Origin: Armatimonadota bacterium | GTDB taxonomy: Bacteria; Armatimonadota; Fimbriimonadia; Fimbriimonadales; Fimbriimonadaceae | Assembly: GCA_025360125.1 (NCBI GenBank) | Contig: JANYCU010000027.1 | Location: 62,001-126,000, forward strand | Length of the DNA stretch: 64,000 nt | Direction of reading: 5' to 3' | In this document: positions 18,254 to 27,659 of the stretch, one piece after another | Layout: each line of letters begins with the position of its first letter | Position numbering within the stretch: position 1 is the first letter of the stretch | Made by a program: the position numbers and the translations under genes | Notes under the pieces: model-generated | What the model saw: the letters and a program-made list of their open reading frames with translations, nothing else | What the model was told of the DNA's origin: nothing | The model's database searches: none

Positions 18254-18538
18254 CTAATCTTCCCATTCAAGGCAAACTTCGGTTTGAACGCCGATCGTTT
18301 GAAGTATGCGGGCAACTTGGTGGCATTCTGCCTCAGTGGCAAAGTGAATCGGCGCTTTGCCGTAGGTGTGAGCTTCCCACGCCTCAATTTGGGCTTCCTG
18401 GGCGTCGCAGTTTGTGGCGGCCATGATGGTCAAAACGACCACATCGAAATCCGTCTGATCGTTGTTGAAGATCACCGTCATCCAGCGGCCGCTAAGGTTC
18501 GACTCGGTAATTTCAGGCGATAGCTGAGTTTGATTCAT
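18254..18538 (-). CDS. ClpS-like adaptor, copy 2
   Basis: 94 aa, about 45% identical by eye to copy 1 (WMTVIFNNDQTDFDVVVLTI, NCDAQEAQIEAWEAHTYGK). Here the counterpart of Asp36 is kept (Asp27) and the His66 counterpart is kept (His57), while Asp35 is Asn26. So this copy is closer to a working N-degron adaptor than its neighbour. ClpS delivers substrates with bulky N-terminal residues to ClpAP. It starts inside the end of the YfhO-like gene (26-nt overlap) and is followed at 2 nt by copy 1, so the three are probably cotranscribed. Confidence 0.78.
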   Translation of the reverse strand: MNQTQLSPEITESNLSGRWMTVIFNNDQTDFDVVVLTIMAATNCDAQEAQIEAWEAHTYGKAPIHFATEAECHQVARILQTIGVQTEVCLEWED

Positions 18539-20747
18539 GCTTTCTTAAAGTTATGATATATCCAAATAGGAGAACGAATATACCAATTATGACTCCAATG
18601 AAGTTCCTACGTCCGGGATAGTCGATTCGCACCGTCGTTTCTTTGCCATCGGTCTCAATCAATCGCCATCCGTCTTCGCTTTTGAGCGTCGATCCAGGAG
18701 TGGAAGTGGACATCCCTTCGAAGTATCGGTCTTTGACCAGGACCGAAGTAGTCCCCTCGGAGATCTTGACGTCTTGATGATCATAGCCATCGTAAGTAAT
18801 CTCAGCAAGTCCGTCTTTTGTCGCGGATTTGTTCACCGCAATTATTCGGGAATTTTGCAGGATGCTTTCCGGGTTCTTTCGGTCAATTGCGTCGGCACCA
18901 AGTTTGGATAGGTTGGCGGTTGTATCGGGGCTAAAGTTTGTGTCTGGCTTGAGCCGGGGCAACATCATGTTGCCGTTTTGCTGCGGAGCCGGGTCTGCCC
19001 CATAGGCACCTTTGAGCTTTTCAACAAAATCCTTATCGAGGATCGAATCGTAACCGAACAGATCATGGACACGGGCAAGACTGGCGATATTGGGAGGCAT
19101 CGAGGCGGACGGAGTTCCGCGCATGTCCCAATTCCGGCTGACAAAAACCGCTCGTTGCTGGGAGGGAATTGTTGAAGGTGGTATTTCGAGCGGTTTGCCC
19201 GACAAAGGTCGTTGTCCGAGCAACGTAACTGCAACCAGTATCGCCGGAACGGCCGCGATGGAGGGTAGTTTTTTGGATGTGATTACAAGAAGGGCAACGC
19301 TGCCGAGCAACGCAGCCAGCGCAATCCCCGCCAAATGAGGCTTGGTTGTACTCGCGATGACTTCAGAGAGCTGTGCACCATTTCCTTGGCTGAGAAGGTC
19401 TCCAAGTTTGTTCATCACGTTGAAGCCCAGTCCTAGCAGGAGCAACGGAACGAGCGCCAAAGCCATCCACTTCTTGTTGCCGTCGTTCTTCGTTTCTAAT
19501 CGGTCGTATCCGATCGCCCCGAGAACACACAATCCAAGAACGATCAAAACGTGCGCCCGTCCAGCCGAACCAGTAGCCGACCAGCCCGGAAAATAAAAGA
19601 ATAGCAAGCGATTGAGAGGGGACCCGAAAGCCAGAAGAATGCCTAACCCGATCAATAGGGCAGAAATCCCGATACTTGGCTGATCGCCATCCTTCGTTCG
19701 TCGTACGAAAAGACCAAAGAGGGCAAGGGTGAAGACAATTGGGGAAATCCAAAGCGCGCACTCGGCTGGATTTGCGCCTTGCTTGACCAGCATTGACCAG
19801 TATCCAGGAATTTGATTAGTGCTTCGAGACCTCAAGTCTGATGCCCTTTCGGAAACGCTCGGATCACCCATAAACTTCGGACTGACAAAGCTGAGTGCTT
19901 CGTATGGAGCAAGGACTCCCTTCTGATAACCTTGGTACCCATCCTCAGTCGGAATATTCTTGCGATGACTGGTTTGCGAGTTTTTTAAAACGAGACTCAA
20001 TTGCGGATAGGCAGCGACGAGTCCGACGCCAATGGCAACAAAGGGCAATAGGGCCACTGGCTTACGATCTCGCACAATCGTCCAGACTCCGACCAAAAAC
20101 GCCGCAAATAGGCCATAAAACGCAAACTGAAGGTGTCCTGCTAGGATCATCATCGCGGTGGCGAGACTAGCCTGGAAGAATCCAAGCTTTCGATTGTCAT
20201 TAATAATTCCCGCCAGAATCCACGGAATCCAGGCAACCGTGGTCGGGACACTCGCCAGCGGTGCCCACGCAACCATGAATTGCGACATCGCAAAAGCAGT
20301 CGCGCCCAACAAAGCCCCGCCCTCTGAGACCTTCAGATTTCGAAGCAGAGTGAACGTACCCAGTCCAGCAATAAACAAATGGAGAATGCCGAGCAAGAGA
20401 ATTTTGAACCCGGTCGAACCCGGCACGAAGGCAAACAAAATATGAAAGGGATAGAACCCTCCCGACTGCGAATTGGCCGTTAATGGCTGACCCGCAAGCT
20501 GGTACGGATTCATCATCGGGGCTTCGCCGTGACGCCAAGCATCAAAAACTAAATCTCGCCAAGGGAGAAATTGGAGAACGCCATCTGCTTGCAGGATGTC
20601 CCAGCCGTACTCTGGTTTTGCCGCATCCGGAGTCACCATCGTCTGGATGTGCTCGGTTGGACCTAGATTCTCGCCAGTAAAGATTGCCGAGGCGTACGGA
20701 ATGAACGCGACGACGAGGAACAGAAGGAGAATTTGCCAGCGTTTCAT
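18513..20747 (-). CDS. YfhO-family integral membrane protein
   Basis: 744 aa with about a dozen membrane helices, then a soluble C-terminal region (about 500-710) and a last helix (RRNFIGVIIGIFVLLFGYII). The N-terminal periplasmic loop has GWDILQADGVLQFLPWRDLV and NPYQLAGQPLTANSQSG, the pattern of YfhO/GT-C type membrane glycosyltransferase-like proteins. In Gram-positive bacteria YfhO glycosylates teichoic acids; here the acceptor is unknown. The C-terminal part contains DLFGYDSILDKDFVEKL, seen in this family. First gene of a probable operon with the two ClpS-like genes, an unusual pairing. Confidence 0.82.
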   Translation of the reverse strand: MKRWQILLLFLVVAFIPYASAIFTGENLGPTEHIQTMVTPDAAKPEYGWDILQADGVLQFLPWRDLVFDAWRHGEAPMMNPYQLAGQPLTANSQSGGFYPFHILFAFVPGSTGFKILLLGILHLFIAGLGTFTLLRNLKVSEGGALLGATAFAMSQFMVAWAPLASVPTTVAWIPWILAGIINDNRKLGFFQASLATAMMILAGHLQFAFYGLFAAFLVGVWTIVRDRKPVALLPFVAIGVGLVAAYPQLSLVLKNSQTSHRKNIPTEDGYQGYQKGVLAPYEALSFVSPKFMGDPSVSERASDLRSRSTNQIPGYWSMLVKQGANPAECALWISPIVFTLALFGLFVRRTKDGDQPSIGISALLIGLGILLAFGSPLNRLLFFYFPGWSATGSAGRAHVLIVLGLCVLGAIGYDRLETKNDGNKKWMALALVPLLLLGLGFNVMNKLGDLLSQGNGAQLSEVIASTTKPHLAGIALAALLGSVALLVITSKKLPSIAAVPAILVAVTLLGQRPLSGKPLEIPPSTIPSQQRAVFVSRNWDMRGTPSASMPPNIASLARVHDLFGYDSILDKDFVEKLKGAYGADPAPQQNGNMMLPRLKPDTNFSPDTTANLSKLGADAIDRKNPESILQNSRIIAVNKSATKDGLAEITYDGYDHQDVKISEGTTSVLVKDRYFEGMSTSTPGSTLKSEDGWRLIETDGKETTVRIDYPGRRNFIGVIIGIFVLLFGYIITLRKHESNSAIA

Positions 20748-20750
20748 AAG

Positions 20751-20790
20751 TCAGGGAGCAGAGCTCAGGGTCCAGGGATCACAAGACGGC
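20751..20790. repeat. Degenerate heptanucleotide repeat
   Basis: GTCAGGG AGCAGAG CTCAGGG TCCAGGG ATCACAA read as successive 7-mers immediately upstream of the YfhO-like start. The same 7-bp period appears in several other gaps of the window. Confidence 0.5.
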
Positions 20791-20863
20791 TAATGTAGTT
20801 TAGCAGTTTGAGTGTGATCGAGCAAAACGAGAATCTTAAGGCTTCTGCCCCCGGCACTCTGAG

Positions 20864-21091
20864 TCAGCAGAAGGTCACTTGTTGCAATGCTTTTGGGTGA
20901 GTTGGATCTTGGGTCAGAATTGACTTGAGATTTACGCATGCCTCGTCGAATTGGCCAAGCATCATTTGCAGCATCGCTAGATCATACAGAGCTTCGAGGT
21001 CGGCCGGAAAATCATCATGAAGAGACTTCAACGCGATCAAGGAGGCTTCGTTGTCGCCATCAAATCCGAGTTGAATTGCAGCTATGTGGCG
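20864..21091 (-). pseudogene. Truncated copy of the neighbouring TPR gene
   Basis: Reads RERHIAAIQLGFDGDNEAS ... MMLGQFDEACVNLKSIL ... KALQQVTFC and a stop, matching the last 75 or so residues of the intact gene at 21129-21473 (MALIQGFEGDFDGS ... MMLGLYEEACANLKFIL ... KALQQMTYC). No ATG, GTG or TTG lies in frame at its beginning. The homology starts right where a run of CTGATCT-type heptamers ends, and the first roughly 40 residues of the gene are missing. It is a 5'-truncated tandem duplicate, still open but probably untranslated. Confidence 0.8.
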
Positions 21092-21128
21092 TTCCCTGAT
21101 CTCTGATCTCCGAACCCTGATCCCTGGA
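21091..21128. repeat. Heptanucleotide repeat at the duplication junction
   Basis: CTGATCT CTGATCT CCGAACC CTGATCC CTGGATC, five units of a degenerate 7-mer lying exactly between the full TPR gene and its truncated copy. It marks the breakpoint of the duplication. Confidence 0.55.
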
Positions 21129-21473
21129 TCAGCAGTAAGTCATCTGCTGCAGAGCTTTCGAGTGATTTGGATCTTTCTCGAGAATGAACTTGAGATTCGC
21201 ACAGGCTTCTTCGTACAGGCCAAGCATCATCTGCGTCATCGCAAAGTCGTATCGAACCTCAAGGTTCGCTGGATATTGCGTACAAAGAGCTTCTAATGCA
21301 GAAAGGGAGCCGTCAAAGTCGCCTTCAAATCCTTGGATGAGGGCCATCTGGTGGCGTGCGTTCACATGACCAGGTTCCATGCCGAGCACTTTTAAAAAAC
21401 ACGACTTTGCTTCCGGGTAATTACCCTCGCACCTTAGCTCAAAGCCCCTTTGGAATAGTCCTTCAATTTCCAT
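21129..21473 (-). CDS. Small TPR protein
   Basis: 114 aa made of three tetratricopeptide-like units: LFQRGFELRCEGNYPEAKSC, MALIQGFEGDFDGSLSALEA and FAMTQMMLGLYEEACANLKF, each with the small/large hydrophobic pattern and ending in P or a loop. No signal peptide or membrane segment, so a cytoplasmic protein-binding role is likely. The gene has a 5'-truncated tandem copy directly downstream (20864-21091). Nothing in the sequence links it to ftsH, which lies upstream on the same strand 92 bp away. Confidence 0.8.
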   Translation of the reverse strand: MEIEGLFQRGFELRCEGNYPEAKSCFLKVLGMEPGHVNARHQMALIQGFEGDFDGSLSALEALCTQYPANLEVRYDFAMTQMMLGLYEEACANLKFILEKDPNHSKALQQMTYC

Positions 21474-21565
21474 TTGAGATTGATGTCAGCCCAAGAGACA
21501 CTTTAGCGTGGTTATGCCACCTACGTCAAGGTGTCTTCTGGGGAGAATAGAGACTTTTCTAAATT

Positions 21566-23509
21566 TTATGCGGTTCCGGGCTCTAATTTTTGGGTTTTTA
21601 CCGACGGAGTTACAGTTGTTTCGGCCTCTTTTGGCGCTTCAACTGGCTCGGGCGAATCGTAAGTCAGTTTTTCTGGTGGAAGCTCATCGCCTCCCAAAAC
21701 TGCCAGAAACTCTTCTCGATCCAAGGTTTCTCGCTCCAACAGTGCCTTCACAATATCGTCCAATTGCTTTCGGTGAGTAGTGATAATGTCACTGGCTCGC
21801 TGATAGCATCGATCAACAATGTTTCGCACTTCTTCGTCGATCATTTTTGCGACGTCTTCGCTGTAATCACGCTCTTCGTAATAATCTCGGCCAAGGAATG
21901 GATTGTCTTTGCTTCGTCCGATGGCAAGGGTGCCAAGCTTTTCGCTCATACCAAATTTGGTGATCATGGCGCGAGCAATCGCGGTGACCCGCTGCAAGTC
22001 GTTAGACGCACCTGTCCATACTCGGCCAAACGCGATTTGCTCCGCAACTCGGCCACCGAGCAGGGCTGTAATATCGTCAATAAGCTCTTCTTGGCTGACA
22101 AGGTATTTGTCGGTATCGGGCATATGCCAGGTCGACCCCAATGACATTCCACGAGGCAACACCGTTACCTTATGCACAGGGTCGCTATGCTCCAGCAGTT
22201 CTCCAATCAACGCGTGACCAGCTTCGTGGTAGGCGATGACTTCTTTTTCCTTGTCATCAATAATTCGACTCTTACGCTGTGGTCCAGCAATGACTCGGTC
22301 GAGAGCTTCCTCGAGGTCGAGCATTCCGATCTTGGTTCGGTTTCTGCGAGCAGAAAGCAATGCTCCTTCGTTCAGCATGTTCGCAAGGTCAGCACCCGTA
22401 AAGCCAGGAGTTCTTTTGCTAAGCGTTTCCAAATTGACATCGGGCTCCAGTGGCTTGCCTTTCGAGTGAATGTTTAAGATTGCGAGTCGACCCTTTTGAT
22501 CGGGGGCATCAACAACAATTTGTCGATCGAATCGACCCGGTCGCAGCAAGGCAGGATCGAGAACGTCTGGTCGGTTGGTCGCGGCAATCATGATAACGCC
22601 GGAGTTTGGATCAAATCCGTCCATCTCAACCAAGAGTTGGTTAAGGGTTTGCTCTCGTTCGTCGTGTCCGCCACCAAGGCCAGCACCACGTTGTCGACCG
22701 ACTGCATCGATTTCATCAACGAAGATAAGCGATGGTCGGTGAGCTTTGGCTGTTTCGAAGAGGTCCCGAACTCGGGCAGCACCTACACCAACAAACATTT
22801 CGACAAAATCGGAACCGGAAATGTGGAAGAACGGAACACCAGCTTCGCCAGCAATGGCACGGGCAAGGTGAGTTTTACCGACTCCCGGGGGTCCCGTTAA
22901 CAAAATGCCCTTGGGTATTTTCGCGCCAAGCGCGGCATATTTTTTGGTGTTTTTGAGGAAGTCAACGACTTCGAAAAGCTCTTGTTTGGCTTCGTCAATT
23001 CCAGCAACATCGTCAAACGTGACCTTCGGACCGCTTTCGCCGACTCGACGAGCCTTGCTTTTGCCAAAGTTCATGGCTTGCGAGCCAGATGCCTGAGCCA
23101 TCCGGGAAATGACAAACCATACGATGCCAAACAAAAGGAGCGCGGGCAAGAACACCACTGCTGCGTTCGAAATAGTGTTTCCCGCACCCGGTCCAGCCCA
23201 ATCAGTGGGGACATGGTGCTGGTTTAATTGGTCAACAATTTCTTTTGCATTGGGGTTTGTATATTCGATATACGTGCACTTATAGAATTCACCGTCGGAG
23301 AATCGACCTGTGATTTCATTGCCTTGCCACTTGGCCTCTGCAACTTTGTCTTCGATAATTTTCTTGGAGAGCTCGTTGCTATGAAGATCATTCATCTTGC
23401 CTGATCCCTGCGCTCCAAATTTCCCAGGATTCATAATGCTAAGCACAATGAAACCAACCAGGATGAGGGTTACAACGATGAAAACTGCGTTACGGCTGTT
23501 ATTTCTCAA
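21566..23509 (-). CDS. ftsH: ATP-dependent zinc metalloprotease FtsH
   Basis: 647-aa membrane-bound AAA+ protease for quality control of membrane and regulatory proteins. Two helices (about 8-27 and 115-135) flank a periplasmic domain. AAA module: Walker A GPPGVGKT 206-213, Walker B LIFVDEID 261-268, second region of homology [19 protein letters not shown] (312-330). Zinc protease motif HEAGH at 428-432. The C-terminus is Pro/Glu/Thr-rich. TTG start is favoured by an SD (TTTTGGAG, 6 nt spacing). The usual order tilS-ftsH is kept here: tilS lies immediately upstream on the same strand. Confidence 0.97.
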   Translation of the reverse strand: MRNNSRNAVFIVVTLILVGFIVLSIMNPGKFGAQGSGKMNDLHSNELSKKIIEDKVAEAKWQGNEITGRFSDGEFYKCTYIEYTNPNAKEIVDQLNQHHVPTDWAGPGAGNTISNAAVVFLPALLLFGIVWFVISRMAQASGSQAMNFGKSKARRVGESGPKVTFDDVAGIDEAKQELFEVVDFLKNTKKYAALGAKIPKGILLTGPPGVGKTHLARAIAGEAGVPFFHISGSDFVEMFVGVGAARVRDLFETAKAHRPSLIFVDEIDAVGRQRGAGLGGGHDEREQTLNQLLVEMDGFDPNSGVIMIAATNRPDVLDPALLRPGRFDRQIVVDAPDQKGRLAILNIHSKGKPLEPDVNLETLSKRTPGFTGADLANMLNEGALLSARRNRTKIGMLDLEEALDRVIAGPQRKSRIIDDKEKEVIAYHEAGHALIGELLEHSDPVHKVTVLPRGMSLGSTWHMPDTDKYLVSQEELIDDITALLGGRVAEQIAFGRVWTGASNDLQRVTAIARAMITKFGMSEKLGTLAIGRSKDNPFLGRDYYEERDYSEDVAKMIDEEVRNIVDRCYQRASDIITTHRKQLDDIVKALLERETLDREEFLAVLGGDELPPEKLTYDSPEPVEAPKEAETTVTPSVKTQKLEPGTA

Positions 23510-23577
23510 TCTTTCTCCAAAAGGGTTCTATGCAGTATTTACGCATCCGCTCGTCTCCGCGTTACGGGGCCAGATAC

Positions 23578-24951
23578 TTAATTTAAAGGTTCAAATGACA
23601 GGGCAACTATTGACATGCACTCGACATTCATATACATTCTGTGCGAAAAACACACTCCAGGTAGCCAAATTGGTCCAAGAAAATCACAAATGAGCGGCAA
23701 TCTGACCCTAGCGGCGTGAGTTAGTCCTGCTTCTGACAACAAATCGCTGACCTTTCTGGTTCCCTCAAATCCGAGCGGCTGCATGGCGTCTCCGGCTTGG
23801 CAAGATCGGAAATAGAGTTCACCCTGGATTTGATCTTTGGGTAATTCAACCACCAAGGCCGCTCGCTTCTGCCGTTCGATTGAAGGTAATTTCAACCGTG
23901 CTGTAATCTTCCAGCCGAATTCTTCGCTCTCAGTCTCGCCTGGGCAAGTCACTCCAAATCGAAAAGTTTCAGTAGGTCGGAGTACCCGGAAGTGAATTTG
24001 TTCTTGGTTCCACTCGCAAACTATCTGCCCGCCGTCAGCGGTAACCGAACCGTTCGACTGGGAAATTTGGTCCGAAATTGCTTCAGTCTGGTCAAAGTCG
24101 ATCGGAGCGCCTAGGGAGTCAAACGCAAGCCGAATAGCCCGCTTGAATAGCACCGGAGGAAGGCTCGTCAGAACAGGCTTCGCAAAAGCCATTTCGATGT
24201 CCCTCGTGAGGAACGCCAAGTCACCGTTAAGAACAATCTCGGATTGTTCGAGTGCTGCCGCTGCTGCACCGTTGAGGAACCGATCCTCAGCGTCTATGAT
24301 GCTGGCGCACCGTGCGATGGCCGCCTCAACGTTCGGATTGATCACCGCAAGTTCAGGCGAGACCCGTTGCCGAATTCGAACGCGAGAGAAATCAACATTC
24401 TCGTTGCCCGGATCGTTATGAAACCAAAGCCCATTTTCGGTGCAGTATTGCTCCGTCTCAGTGCGAGAAAAGCTGAGCAGAGGACGAAAAATGTTGCCTC
24501 GTTGGGCTGGGATTCCCGTCAGTCCAGTCGGCCCTGACCCCCTCGTGAGGTTCAAAAGAACGGTTTCGACGTGGTCCGTACGGGTGTGTGCGGTGGCGAT
24601 AAAGTCACATTCAAGTCTCCGAACTGCTTGCTCTAGAAAGTTGTATCGGGCCATCCGGCCGGCTTCTTCGATCCCCATCTTGAGGTCAACCGACATTCGA
24701 GGAACGTCGGCTTTTCCAGAGATGAATGGAATCTCTAAATCTTGACAAAAGGCTTCGCAGAGTTGGAGCTCTTTGTCTGCCTCAAGTCTCATTCCGTGGT
24801 GAAGATGTCCGGCAACGACATCAAATCCGGCTAATTTGAGAAGGTGAAGGAGGCAGGTGCTGTCCGCACCGCCACTGTAGCCGACAAGGATTTTCGCCCC
24901 TGCTGGAATCAAGCTTGTCGACTCAAGATGATGAATAAATCGCGCAAGCAC
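23578..24951 (-). CDS. tilS: tRNA(Ile)-lysidine synthetase
   Basis: Modifies C34 of the CAU anticodon of tRNA-Ile to lysidine, ATP-dependent. 457 aa from the GTG at 24951. I prefer this to the open frame back to 25038 because it puts the start 6 nt after a TACGCT hexamer, avoids overlap with the divergent photolyase gene, and places the PP-loop ILVGYSGGADST (SGGADS at 26-31) at the usual distance from the N-terminus. Other marks: GHLHHGMR, FIATAHTRTDHVETVLLNLTRG and the C-terminal TilS domain (ELYFRSCQAGDAMQPLGFEG). Encoded upstream of ftsH, as in many bacteria. Confidence 0.9.
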   Translation of the reverse strand: MLARFIHHLESTSLIPAGAKILVGYSGGADSTCLLHLLKLAGFDVVAGHLHHGMRLEADKELQLCEAFCQDLEIPFISGKADVPRMSVDLKMGIEEAGRMARYNFLEQAVRRLECDFIATAHTRTDHVETVLLNLTRGSGPTGLTGIPAQRGNIFRPLLSFSRTETEQYCTENGLWFHNDPGNENVDFSRVRIRQRVSPELAVINPNVEAAIARCASIIDAEDRFLNGAAAAALEQSEIVLNGDLAFLTRDIEMAFAKPVLTSLPPVLFKRAIRLAFDSLGAPIDFDQTEAISDQISQSNGSVTADGGQIVCEWNQEQIHFRVLRPTETFRFGVTCPGETESEEFGWKITARLKLPSIERQKRAALVVELPKDQIQGELYFRSCQAGDAMQPLGFEGTRKVSDLLSEAGLTHAARVRLPLICDFLGPIWLPGVCFSHRMYMNVECMSIVALSFEPLN

Positions 24952-24957
24952 GCACAG

Positions 24958-24963
24958 AGCGTA
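24958..24963 (-). promoter_or_regulatory. TACGCT -10-like hexamer before tilS
   Basis: On the minus strand GGTACGCT precedes the GTG start of tilS by 6 nt. The divergent photolyase ATG is only 43 bp away, so the two promoters overlap. Confidence 0.5.
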
Positions 24964-24994
24964 CCTTTGTCGATTTGTCTCGTAGAAGGGTTTT

Positions 24995-26398
24995 ATGAGC
25001 CGTGCCCTGTGTTGGATTCGAAGAGATCTGCGCCTCAACGATCATCGAGCTTTGTTCGAAGCCTGTGCTAACCATGACGAAGTTGCCGTGGTCTTTGTTT
25101 TCGACACCGTCATCTTGGATGCCCTCGAAAACCGATCCGACCGAAGGGTGACCTTCATCATGCAGTCGTTGCTGGAATTAGATCAAGGGTTACGGAAACG
25201 CGGATCAAGCCTCATCGTCTTGCATGGCAACCCTGTTCATGAGATTCCGAAACTCGCCCACGAGCTGAAAGCAGAAGCGGTTTTGACCGCACGAGACTTT
25301 GAACCCTACGCTCTCGAACGGGACGAGGAGGTCCGACAAGCCTTAGCTAACCAAACGATTGATTTCCAAACGGTCAAGGATCAAGTGATCTTCGAGCGTG
25401 GGGAAATTCTCTCTCTCACCGGAACCCCATTCAAAGTCTTCACGCCGTTCTCGCGACGCTGGCTTGAAAAATTTGAAGAAAGAGTGGACGCGATTGCTTA
25501 TGATCCCGAACTCTCCAAACTGATACCCGAATCGCTAGCTTCGCCATACTCCATGGGTCTCGACTATTCCCTTATCAGATTTACTGAATGTCAACCGTGG
25601 CTGGATGCGGGAGAACAAGCAGGGAATGCGGCATTAACCGATTTCGAAAGTCGCATCAACGAATACGGCGACGCCAGAGACATTCCCAGCGTCAACGGCA
25701 CCAGCCTCCTTTCCGTCCACCTTCGTTTTGGAACAATCTCGGTCCGAGAAGCGGTGCAAACCGCACTTCAGCATGAATCTGCCGGAGCCAAAAAATGGCT
25801 TATGGAATTGATCTGGCGGGAGTTCTACCAGGACATCTTAGCCAACAATCCCCAGGTCGTCTCTACAACGTTTGACCCGACCTATGCCGAGCTCGAGTGG
25901 CCCGGCATCGACGAGCATTTCGAAGCCTGGAAGGCGGGCCAGACTGGATATCCCATCGTTGACGCGGCCATGCGATGCTTCGCCGAAACTGGCTGGATGC
26001 ACAACCGCTTCCGAATGATCGTCGCTTCCTTTCTCACAAAAGACCTCTTGGTGGATTACAAAAAAGGCGAACAATACTTTGCCGAGAACCTTCTGGACTT
26101 TGATTTAGCCTCAAACAACGGCGGCTGGCAATGGGCGGCCAGTGTCGGTTGCGATGCTCAACCGTACTTCCGAATCTTCAATCCCTACCTTCAAAGTCGC
26201 AAATTTGACCCCGATGGCATTTTCATACGGAAATGGATTCCCGAACTAGCCTACCTAGACAATAGGTCCATTCATGAGCCCAGCGAAATGGAGGCTGTCA
26301 TGTCTGACTATTCATTGCCTATCGTTAACCACGCCGAACAGCGAGCGACGGCCATCGCCATGTTTCAGCAGGCAAAAAGAAACCCCACATCAATGTGA
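24995..26398 (+). CDS. phrB: Deoxyribodipyrimidine photolyase
   Basis: Light-driven repair of cyclobutane pyrimidine dimers. 467 aa, cryptochrome/photolyase class I. N-terminal alpha/beta antenna domain begins ALCWIRRDLRLNDHRALFEA. The FAD-binding C-terminal domain has LIWREFYQDIL, GYPIVDAAMRCFAETGWMHN (280s-300s), MIVASFLTKDLLVDYKKGE and DLASNNGGWQWAASVGCDAQ, which contain the residues that bind FAD and the DNA lesion. It is therefore a photolyase rather than a DASH-type cryptochrome. It diverges from tilS and ends on a terminator that begins within its last codons. Confidence 0.95.
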   Translation: MSRALCWIRRDLRLNDHRALFEACANHDEVAVVFVFDTVILDALENRSDRRVTFIMQSLLELDQGLRKRGSSLIVLHGNPVHEIPKLAHELKAEAVLTARDFEPYALERDEEVRQALANQTIDFQTVKDQVIFERGEILSLTGTPFKVFTPFSRRWLEKFEERVDAIAYDPELSKLIPESLASPYSMGLDYSLIRFTECQPWLDAGEQAGNAALTDFESRINEYGDARDIPSVNGTSLLSVHLRFGTISVREAVQTALQHESAGAKKWLMELIWREFYQDILANNPQVVSTTFDPTYAELEWPGIDEHFEAWKAGQTGYPIVDAAMRCFAETGWMHNRFRMIVASFLTKDLLVDYKKGEQYFAENLLDFDLASNNGGWQWAASVGCDAQPYFRIFNPYLQSRKFDPDGIFIRKWIPELAYLDNRSIHEPSEMEAVMSDYSLPIVNHAEQRATAIAMFQQAKRNPTSM

Positions 26399-26408
26399 GG
26401 TTTTTTTC
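26383..26408. terminator. Bidirectional Rho-independent terminator
   Basis: ACCCCACAT-CA-ATGTGAGGT stem (one mismatch) followed by TTTTTTT on the plus strand; on the minus strand the same stem is followed by TTTCTTTTT. It overlaps the photolyase stop codon and serves the convergent ABC ATPase gene as well. Confidence 0.8.
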
Positions 26409-26428
26409 GCTGAAATCTGAGAGCTAAG

Positions 26429-27565
26429 TCAGCCGACCGCTTCTTCAGTATCCGCGTCGAAGATATGCAATCGATCTAGGTTGATACAGAACTCAGCTTC
26501 GGTCAGCGGTTTCAGCTTCGTTTCTTTGTCAATCGAGGCAACGAGCTTGATGTCGCCAACCTTGAGATAGGCAACATATTCGTGGCCAAGTGGCTCCATC
26601 ACGTCGACGGTCGCTTTGATCGTATTGTCCGACGAAGCGGTCATGTTCGACGGAACGCTCTTGTCATAAATTTCTTCGGGCCGGATTCCCAAAACTACCT
26701 TCTTCCCCTCGTAGGCCCTCGCTGCTTCGTTGCCAACAATTGGCAAGACAAAAGCGCCAGCGTCGATCTTTCCACCGATGATCGTAGCTTCAAGGAAGTT
26801 CATTGGCGGAGAGCCAATGAAGCCAGCCACGAACTTATTGGCCGGGTGGGCATAAACCAACTCAGGACGGTCGCACTGCTGCAAGACGCCATCTCGCATG
26901 ATTGCCATTCGCTCACCCATGGTCATCGCCTCGACTTGGTCGTGAGTGACGTAAATCGTCGTGATTCCAAGCTTTCGGTGGAGAGAAATAAGCTCATATC
27001 GAGTCTGAACTCGAAGCTTCGCGTCCAAGTTTGAAAGTGGTTCGTCCATCAAGAAGACTTTTGGTTTTCTAACAATGGCTCGGGCTAGGGCAACTCGTTG
27101 TCGTTGTCCACCGGAAAGTTCCTTCGGTCGACGACCTAAGTACTTTTCAATATCAAGCATCCGAGCCGCTTCTTTGACTCGGTCGTCAATGTCTTGCTTT
27201 ACTTTCTTGGCTTCGGCGGAATGCGTCAGCTGCCAGAAAAAGCCCTTGAGCTCTCGGAGTCGGAGCCCAAACGCAATATTGTCATAGACGTTCATATGCG
27301 GGTACAGCGCATAGTTCTGGAAGACCATTGCGATGTCGCGATCCTTGGGGGGAACATCATTGACTCGGACATCACCGATCATGATGTCACCATCGGTGGC
27401 TTCCTCAAGACCCGCGATCATGCGCAAAGCGGTGGTTTTACCGCAACCCGAGGGACCAACAAGAACCATGAATTCTTTGTCTTTAATCTCGAGATTGAGG
27501 TTGTCAACTGCTTTGACGTCTTTGCCAAAAACCTTACTGATATTGCGAAATGCTACTCCTGCCAA
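26429..27565 (-). CDS. Sugar ABC transporter ATPase (UgpC/MsmK/MalK-like)
   Basis: 378 aa ATPase of a CUT1 carbohydrate importer, often shared between several sugar permeases. Walker A GPSGCGKT 37-44, Q-loop MVFQNYALYPHM, signature LSGGQRQRVALARA, Walker B VFLMDEPLSNLDAKLR, and a C-terminal TOBE/regulatory domain (GIRPEEI, then NLDRLHIFD). Odd point: between AFGLRLR and IDDRVKEAARMLD there is an extra stretch (ELKGFFWQLTHSAEAKKVK) about 18-20 residues longer than in most relatives, in the helical domain that contacts permeases. TTG start with SD TTAGGAG. No permease is adjacent. Confidence 0.92.
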   Translation of the reverse strand: MAGVAFRNISKVFGKDVKAVDNLNLEIKDKEFMVLVGPSGCGKTTALRMIAGLEEATDGDIMIGDVRVNDVPPKDRDIAMVFQNYALYPHMNVYDNIAFGLRLRELKGFFWQLTHSAEAKKVKQDIDDRVKEAARMLDIEKYLGRRPKELSGGQRQRVALARAIVRKPKVFLMDEPLSNLDAKLRVQTRYELISLHRKLGITTIYVTHDQVEAMTMGERMAIMRDGVLQQCDRPELVYAHPANKFVAGFIGSPPMNFLEATIIGGKIDAGAFVLPIVGNEAARAYEGKKVVLGIRPEEIYDKSVPSNMTASSDNTIKATVDVMEPLGHEYVAYLKVGDIKLVASIDKETKLKPLTEAEFCINLDRLHIFDADTEEAVG

Positions 27566-27659
27566 TTATTTCTCCTAATTTCTGATGGAAGTGAGACGGA
27601 TTATAACCCCTTCTAAGGGCATTGTGGTAGGTTCAGAGTCAGTTAGGGAATTTTCCTTT

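Noticed and set aside
27585-27659. Upstream extension of the prepilin-like gene
   Set aside because: Would put 25 residues before the short leader; prepilin-type leaders here are about 5 residues.
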